Below are positions 1-5,624 of a stretch of 5,624 bases of DNA, one piece after another; positions within the stretch are counted from its first letter, which is position 1, and each line of letters opens with the position of its first letter. The stretch comes from Candidatus Sulfotelmatobacter sp. (GTDB lineage Bacteria; Acidobacteriota; Terriglobia; Terriglobales; Acidobacteriaceae). The stretch is from the NCBI GenBank assembly GCA_030049565.1, contig JASIKQ010000034.1:1-5624 (forward strand), in the 5' to 3' direction. Position numbers and translations under genes: made by a program. The notes beneath the pieces are model-generated. The model was given only the letters and a program-made list of their open reading frames with translations, was not told the DNA's origin and made no database searches.

Positions 1-852
1 CGGTTGCTGCTGCTGGTCCCTGGTCATGGGAGCGGAAGAATTGCTGGAGAGCTGCTCCAGATCATTCTTCAGCAGGCTGACTTCAACGCGGCCGCCACTG
101 ATATGCTTGGTGTTTTCCTCACCCGCTGCGGGAGCGTTGCCCATGCCGACGAGGTAAATACGGTAGACGGGAATCTCGTGGCTGAGCACCAGGTAACGCA
201 CCACCGACTCGGCCATCTTTTGCGAGTTCAGGATGGCGACCTGCCCCTTGCCAGAAGAGAATCCCTGCACTTCGAAGATGTAACCGTGCTGTCCCTTGAC
301 GCCATTGGCCATCTCATCCAGAGCATCTTTCGCAGCCTTGCTGAGCAGAGTCTGGCCGGGGCGGAAGCGGATTTCAGTCTGGTTCGAAGCCTTGTACTGG
401 TCGATATTGCTGACCACGGTTTCGACCGTCTGAACGCGGTTGCTGGCCTGTTGCGCGCTCTGTTGTGCCGCCTGGGCCTTGTTGCCGGCGTCGATGGCAT
501 GTTGATCGGCCTCATTGGCTTTGTCGGAAGCCAGCTTGATGCCGGCCTGCGCGCGCTCGTCGGTATCTTTGATCGCCTTGCTGTTGGCCGCGGTTAGTTC
601 GTCGAGCTCATTGAGGCGGTCGCGGATGGGTTCGGTTTGCCGCTTCACATAGCTCTTGCGGGCGAAGGGATTTAAGTGTCCCCAGAAGCCCTCGCGAGCC
701 GGCGCCTGCAAGGGCTGTTTGCCGGTGGCCGTGTCAGTGGTTTGAGTGTTGGAAGATGAGGTGGTTTGAGCCTGAGAAGACGAAGATTGTCCCATAGCCG
801 GAATCGCGATCGCCGCGGCCAGGGGCAAGGTAAGCAGAATGCAGCTTTTCAT
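1..852 (-). CDS. OmpA-like exported envelope protein (3' end outside window)
   Basis: The reading frame is open from an ATG at 852-850 to the left edge: 284 codons with no stop, so the C-terminus is missing. Residues 1-21 form a signal peptide (positive MK start, hydrophobic stretch to about residue 19, probable cleavage after AMG21; no lipobox). Residues 22-50 are a Ser/Thr/Gln-rich linker. Residues 70-155 are Ala/Gln/Lys-rich and strongly helical, probably a coiled coil spanning the periplasm. Residues 158-262 resemble the OmpA C-terminal domain: a TEIRFRPGQTLLSKAA strand-helix start, VQGFSSGKG, an MAESVVRYLV helix, YRIYLVGMGNAP and GGRVEVSLL. Family knowledge says this domain anchors outer-membrane proteins to peptidoglycan. 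Here the usual Asp of the GHTD-like motif is Ser and the usual Arg of the RA helix is Met, so standard diaminopimelate binding is doubtful. The tail from residue 265 is Ser/Gln-rich. The start is supported by GGAGG nine bases upstream. Likely periplasmic or outer-membrane associated; exact role unknown. Confidence 0.85.
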   Translation of the reverse strand, partial: MKSCILLTLPLAAAIAIPAMGQSSSSQAQTTSSSNTQTTDTATGKQPLQAPAREGFWGHLNPFARKSYVKRQTEPIRDRLNELDELTAANSKAIKDTDERAQAGIKLASDKANEADQHAIDAGNKAQAAQQSAQQASNRVQTVETVVSNIDQYKASNQTEIRFRPGQTLLSKAAKDALDEMANGVKGQHGYIFEVQGFSSGKGQVAILNSQKMAESVVRYLVLSHEIPVYRIYLVGMGNAPAAGEENTKHISGGRVEVSLLKNDLEQLSSNSSAPMTRDQQQQP

Positions 853-861
853 ATGAGACTT

Positions 862-866
862 CCTCC
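862..866 (-). promoter_or_regulatory. Shine-Dalgarno site of the OmpA-like gene
   Basis: On the minus strand the sequence reads CGGAGGA, with GGAGG ending nine bases before the ATG at 852. It is a near-perfect anti-16S match and fixes the start codon, which also gives a complete signal peptide. Confidence 0.75.
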
Positions 867-876
867 GAATTTTGGG

Positions 877-891
877 GGAGCTGGCAGCTCC
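877..891 (-). promoter_or_regulatory. Small hairpin in the OmpA-like gene leader
   Basis: GGAGCT-GCC-AGCTCC on the minus strand is a perfect 6-bp inverted repeat with a three-base loop, ten bases upstream of the GGAGG ribosome site. There is no U-run after it, so it is not a normal terminator. Its 3' arm ends in CTCC, which could alternatively pair with the GGAG of the ribosome site. That would be a simple translational control, but this is inference only. Confidence 0.4.
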
Positions 892-1100
892 ACTCCAGCA
901 CGCAAAAACCGCGTCCTGGTGATTTGATTGCGTCCCCTAAAACAGTGCGACTATGAAAGCAGTTATGCCGCGCGGCTGCGCTGACGCAACGCAGACCTGA
1001 AACTGCAAGGCGCCGGGAATCGGTGCCTCCATTTACAGTACAGGTTAGATGCCAAACCCGCCTTTCCGGTTGACGGTCTAAGCTCTTGATATCCAATGAC

Positions 1101-1130
1101 ATTGTACATCGCTTCGCAGGCAAGGGATAA
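1101..1130 (-). promoter_or_regulatory. Candidate promoter for the OmpA-like gene
   Basis: On the minus strand a TACAAT box (1106-1101, 5 of 6 to consensus) lies 18 bases downstream of TTATCC (1130-1125, 4 of 6 to TTGACA). A copy of TTGCCAAA sits two bases upstream of this -35. Transcription would start near 1095, giving a leader of roughly 240 nt. The match is only moderate and other weak boxes exist in the spacer. Confidence 0.35.
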
Positions 1131-1132
1131 AC

Positions 1133-1163
1133 TTTGGCAAGCCCGGGCGGGTAATTTTGGCAA
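1133..1163 (-). repeat. Two direct copies of TTGCCAAA
   Basis: Read on the minus strand, TTGCCAAA occurs at 1163-1156 and 1140-1133, 23 bases start to start, or about two helical turns. The two copies flank a GC-rich CCCGCCCGGGC core. A partial copy in the opposite orientation (TGCCAAA on the plus strand) lies at 1050-1056. The position just upstream of a candidate -35 suggests a regulator site, but this could be chance. Confidence 0.35.
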
Positions 1164-1205
1164 ACCTGATATAAAAACTGCGTTGCAACAAAGTCGTGGA
1201 GGCTG

Positions 1206-3932
<2,727 letters not shown>

Positions 3933-4067
3933 TTATTTCCGACCCGAGCTCAGTTTTGCCGGCCGGGACTCTGGAAAGATTGCCGTAGCCGAGCCGGAAG
4001 CCGAATACCAAATCGACTTCAAGTTATTGAAATATCTTATAGTTAGGTTCGGTCGGCGACTGATGAA

Positions 4068-4096
4068 ATTATACCATGGAGAGACACTCTTGTGGT
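4068..4096 (-). promoter_or_regulatory. Extended -10 promoter for gyrB
   Basis: On the minus strand TGGTATAAT (4076-4068) is a perfect extended -10: a consensus TATAAT with TG one base upstream. At 17-bp spacing the -35 position reads ACCACA (4096-4091), only 3 of 6 to consensus, as is common for extended -10 promoters. Transcription would begin near 4061, about 155 nt ahead of the gyrB ATG. It points only toward gyrB. Confidence 0.6.
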
Positions 4097-4169
4097 GACG
4101 TAACGGCACGAATCGCAGCAGTAAACATCTCGTTTTAAATCAGTTCCCAAGAATCATTTGCGAGCCTCT

Positions 4170-4188
4170 TTTCCACTTCATTTCCACT
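4170..4188. repeat. Paired TTTCCACT direct repeat
   Basis: TTTCCACT occurs at 4170-4177 and again at 4181-4188, 11 bases start to start, one helical turn, so both copies face the same side of the DNA. A related GTCCACTCC lies in the opposite orientation at about 4235-4243. Location between two divergent promoters suggests a possible operator; no family assigned. Confidence 0.35.
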
Positions 4189-4267
4189 CTACGGCCACAA
4201 GGTAATCTAGCGAGTACTTCAATTTTCAGCACCTCGGAGTGGACGACCGCATCTTAACTGGTGACCC

Positions 4268-4276
4268 TGATAAGAT
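4268..4276 (+). promoter_or_regulatory. Candidate promoter for hpnH
   Basis: TGATAAGAT is an extended -10-like element (TAAGAT, 4 of 6 to consensus, with TG one base upstream). The sequence 17 bases upstream is a poor -35 (CGCATC). Transcription would start about 20 bases before the hpnH ATG, a short leader that fits the lack of a clear ribosome site there. Weak evidence. Confidence 0.3.
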
Positions 4277-4301
4277 ACGTTGAAGCATTCTCTCGACTGA
4301 A

Positions 4302-4862
4302 ATGGCTGTACCCGTGTCACAGATGTGGACCGTTTCATCCTATGTGCTTCGCCAGAAGCTGGCCGGGCGCAAACGCTATCCTCTCGTCCTCATGCTCGAG
4401 CCTCTGTTTCGCTGCAATCTGGCGTGCGCGGGGTGCGGAAAAATTCAATACCCGGCCCACATCCTGAAAAAAGATCTCTCGCCCGAGGAATGCTTCCGCG
4501 CCGTTGACGAATGCGGGGCTCCCATGGTTTCGATTCCCGGCGGCGAGCCGCTGATGCATCCCAAAATTGGCGAGATCGTCGAGGGTCTGGTTGCGCGCAA
4601 GAAATATATTTACCTCTGCACCAACGCGCTGCTGCTGAAGGAAAAGATTCATCTCTTCAAGCCGAGCAAGTATCTGACTTTCAGCGTGCACCTCGACGGC
4701 AACCGCGAAGAGCATGACCTCGCCGTCTGCCGCGAAGGTGGATACGACATTGCCGTCGATGCCATCAAAGATGCCTTGAGCCGCGGATTTCGCGTTACAA
4801 CGAATACGACGCTGTTCGACGGCACCGTCCGAATTCCGTGCGCGCCTTCTTCGACAGCATGA
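4302..4862 (+). CDS. hpnH: HpnH adenosylhopane synthase, N-terminal part (frameshifted)
   Basis: First part of a radical SAM enzyme that adds the 5'-deoxyadenosyl radical to diploptene, the entry step to C35 bacteriohopanepolyols. Residues 24-40 ([17 protein letters not shown]) lead into the cluster motif C38-x3-C42-x2-C45 that holds the [4Fe-4S] cluster. IPGGEPLMH (78-86) is the SAM-contacting GGEP strand. YLCTNALLL (104-112) carries Cys106, matching by position and context the conserved Cys106 reported in Zymomonas HpnH as the residue that quenches the product radical. FSVHLDG (127-133) is also family-typical. Reading is sound to DGT (residues 173-175); after this the frame gives ten unrelated residues and stops at 4860-4862. 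The proper continuation lies one frame away (see 4838-5419), so this is half of one 372-residue protein, not a complete gene. The ATG is well placed for the family MAVP start, but no good Shine-Dalgarno precedes it. Confidence 0.93.
   Translation: MAVPVSQMWTVSSYVLRQKLAGRKRYPLVLMLEPLFRCNLACAGCGKIQYPAHILKKDLSPEECFRAVDECGAPMVSIPGGEPLMHPKIGEIVEGLVARKKYIYLCTNALLLKEKIHLFKPSKYLTFSVHLDGNREEHDLAVCREGGYDIAVDAIKDALSRGFRVTTNTTLFDGTVRIPCAPSSTA
4827..4831 (+). other. Frameshift point in hpnH (one base missing)
   Basis: The sequence GGCACCGTCCGAATTCC reads DGT then leaves the family frame. Adding one base (for example GCTCCG in place of GTCCG) gives [12 protein letters not shown], which joins both halves into a normal HpnH. 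The site has no slippery heptamer, so programmed frameshifting is unlikely. The cause is either a sequencing/assembly deletion or a true mutation. Confidence 0.85.
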
Positions 4863-5419
4863 TGGAGCTTGGCCTCGAAGGCATGATGCTCTCTCCTGGC
4901 TATTCGTATGACAAAGCGCCCGATCAGAAGCATTTCCTTGGGCGCGCGCGCACCCGTCGCATGTTCCGCGCGATTTTGTCGAATCGCAGCCCGAAATGGC
5001 GATTCAACCTGTCGCCGCTGTTTCTGGAATTTCTGATGGGCAAGCGAACGTATCCGTGCACGCCCTGGGGCATGCCAACCTATAACATTTTCGGCTGGCA
5101 GAAGCCTTGCTACTTGCTCCAGGACGGATACGCCGAGACATTCGCCGAGCTGATGGAAACGACTAAGTGGCCAAATTACGGAACGGAATCGGGCAATCCC
5201 GCGTGCGCGAACTGCATGGTACACAGCGGGTACGAAGCTTCGGCGGTAAACGCAACGTTCAGTTCGCTGGGCGGATTTTTGGCGACGGTGAAGGCGACTC
5301 TGTTCACTCAATATCGCGATGAAGAGGCGCTGCGCATGTTGGATGAGCATATCGCGCCCGTACATCCGCTGGTTCAGATCGCGCCGTCGAATGAGCCGTT
5401 GCAGGGAACAAGCGCCTGA
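4838..5419 (+). CDS. hpnH: HpnH adenosylhopane synthase, C-terminal part (frameshifted)
   Basis: Continuation of hpnH in the next frame. The GTG at 4838 is an internal Val codon, not a real start. The 193 residues complete the radical SAM barrel ([20 protein letters not shown], residues 11-30 of this part) and then the HpnH-specific C-terminal region (DUF3463-type): [34 protein letters not shown] and [12 protein letters not shown]. Its four cysteines (74, 91, 123, 126 of this part) lie in motifs typical of the family. Their role is not settled from sequence; a second metal site is conceivable. Joined to the N-terminal part with one base restored, the protein is about 372 residues, a normal HpnH length, ending in TGA at 5417-5419. 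The next gene starts three bases later, so the two are probably one operon. If the deletion is real, this gene is a pseudogene. Confidence 0.92.
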   Translation: MRAFFDSMMELGLEGMMLSPGYSYDKAPDQKHFLGRARTRRMFRAILSNRSPKWRFNLSPLFLEFLMGKRTYPCTPWGMPTYNIFGWQKPCYLLQDGYAETFAELMETTKWPNYGTESGNPACANCMVHSGYEASAVNATFSSLGGFLATVKATLFTQYRDEEALRMLDEHIAPVHPLVQIAPSNEPLQGTSA

Positions 5420-5422
5420 GCT

Positions 5423-5624
5423 ATGACAGGTAAAGCTTCAGGCCACGTCGATCACGAAGCCGCGCAGTCAGTCCCTCACATTACCTCGAATCCCGATGCG
5501 CTTGAGGTTGCGCCGGGAACGGCGCACGAAATCTCGAAGGCTGGATTCCGCAGCTTGCCAGCGAAGAAGAAATTCGTGCCGCTCTCGAAAAAGCTTTCGA
5601 TTACCGCGGCGATATCACCATCAC
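5423..5624 (+). CDS. Unknown gene following hpnH (partial, apparent frameshift)
   Basis: An ATG three bases after the hpnH stop opens a frame that begins MTGKASGHVDHEAAQSVPHI and stays open to the window edge. From about 5536, however, the neighbouring frame gives much more protein-like sequence: EGWIPQLASEEE, then IRAALEKAFDYRGDITI, an amphipathic helix followed by a strand. The original frame there turns into Lys/Ser-rich sequence (RSLPAKKKFVPLSKK). The second frame has a stop at 5503-5505 and no start codon of its own. The simplest reading is therefore one gene with a one-base deletion around 5531-5535 (ATCCTCGAAGG read as ATCTCGAAGG). Ribosome site is weak (AGGGA at 5403-5407, 15 bases before ATG), so translation may be coupled to hpnH. 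I have a faint recollection of similar helix-RGD-strand proteins near hopanoid genes but cannot name a family. Function unknown. Confidence 0.55.
   Translation, partial: MTGKASGHVDHEAAQSVPHITSNPDALEVAPGTAHEISKAGFRSLPAKKKFVPLSKKLSITAAISPS
5506..5541 (+). other. Probable frameshift region in the gene after hpnH
   Basis: The switch of reading frame must fall after the stop at 5503-5505 of the second frame and before the EGWIP codons starting at 5536. Restoring one C near 5531-5535 joins TAHEI to LEGWIP. Same direction (one base missing) as the hpnH lesion. Confidence 0.5.

Larger units (their letters stand above)
853..1205. other. Non-coding spacer between gyrB and the OmpA-like gene
   Basis: This 353-bp stretch holds no convincing gene; the short open frames across it have no ribosome site or recognisable protein character. 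It contains the ribosome site and hairpin of the downstream gene, a candidate promoter at 1101-1130 and two copies of TTGCCAAA. I looked for a strong rho-independent terminator after the gyrB stop and found none. The nearest candidate is the palindrome GTTGCAAC followed by GCAGTTTTTATAT, which has no loop and is weak. Confidence 0.6.

Noticed and set aside
4..597. Long plus-strand open frame (197 codons) at the left edge
   Set aside because: It is antisense to the OmpA-like gene, which has a signal peptide, a good ribosome site and domain motifs; the plus-strand product has no recognisable features.
1164..1205. Rho-independent terminator after gyrB
   Set aside because: GTTGCAAC is an 8-base palindrome without a loop and the T-run is interrupted by its distance; too weak to call.
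4824..4862. Programmed frameshift or stop-codon readthrough to make full-length HpnH
   Set aside because: No X XXY YYZ slippery sequence or clear downstream structure is present at the switch, and HpnH is not known to use recoding.
4649..5365. 238-codon minus-strand open frame opposite hpnH
   Set aside because: It lies wholly antisense to clear HpnH motifs on the plus strand, and its product is Arg/Ala-rich without domains.

Overview
The window looks like chromosomal DNA from a Gram-negative, hopanoid-producing bacterium, most likely an Acidobacteriota (Terriglobales/Koribacter-like) lineage. This is inferred from the style of the GyrB protein, an OmpA-type envelope protein with a 'MAESVVRYL' variant motif, and an HpnH-type hopanoid enzyme. 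No database search was possible, so the taxonomic call is inference. There are no mobile elements, CRISPR arrays, rRNA or tRNA genes.

Layout. Positions 1-852 (minus strand) hold an OmpA-like exported protein whose 3' end runs off the window. Positions 853-1205 are a non-coding spacer carrying its Shine-Dalgarno site, a small leader hairpin and a possible promoter with two TTGCCAAA repeats. Positions 1206-3905 (minus) are a complete gyrB, encoding the DNA gyrase ATPase/TOPRIM subunit with a long N-terminal tail and an unusual acidic plus Lys/Ala-rich insert. Positions 3906-4301 are a divergent intergenic region with a good extended -10 promoter facing gyrB and a weaker candidate facing the hopanoid gene. 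Positions 4302-5419 (plus) are hpnH, the radical SAM adenosylhopane synthase, broken by an apparent one-base deletion near 4827-4831. Three bases after its stop, at 5423, a further plus-strand gene of unknown function starts and runs off the window. It also appears to carry a one-base deletion, near 5531-5535.

How the genes relate. gyrB and the OmpA-like gene point the same way but are separated by 353 bp and are probably independent units. hpnH and the gene after it are tightly spaced and probably co-transcribed. HpnH adds the 5'-deoxyadenosyl group to diploptene, the first step of side-chain elongation to C35 bacteriohopanepolyols, which are inner- and outer-membrane lipids. The OmpA-like protein is also an envelope component, but nothing in the sequence links it functionally to hpnH.

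The most important point for a reader is that two same-direction single-base losses lie about 700 bp apart in the right-hand part of the window. They mean either sequencing or assembly error or a decaying hopanoid locus. I did not see a convincing new biological system. The best candidates for novelty are the small gene following hpnH and the charged insert in GyrB.
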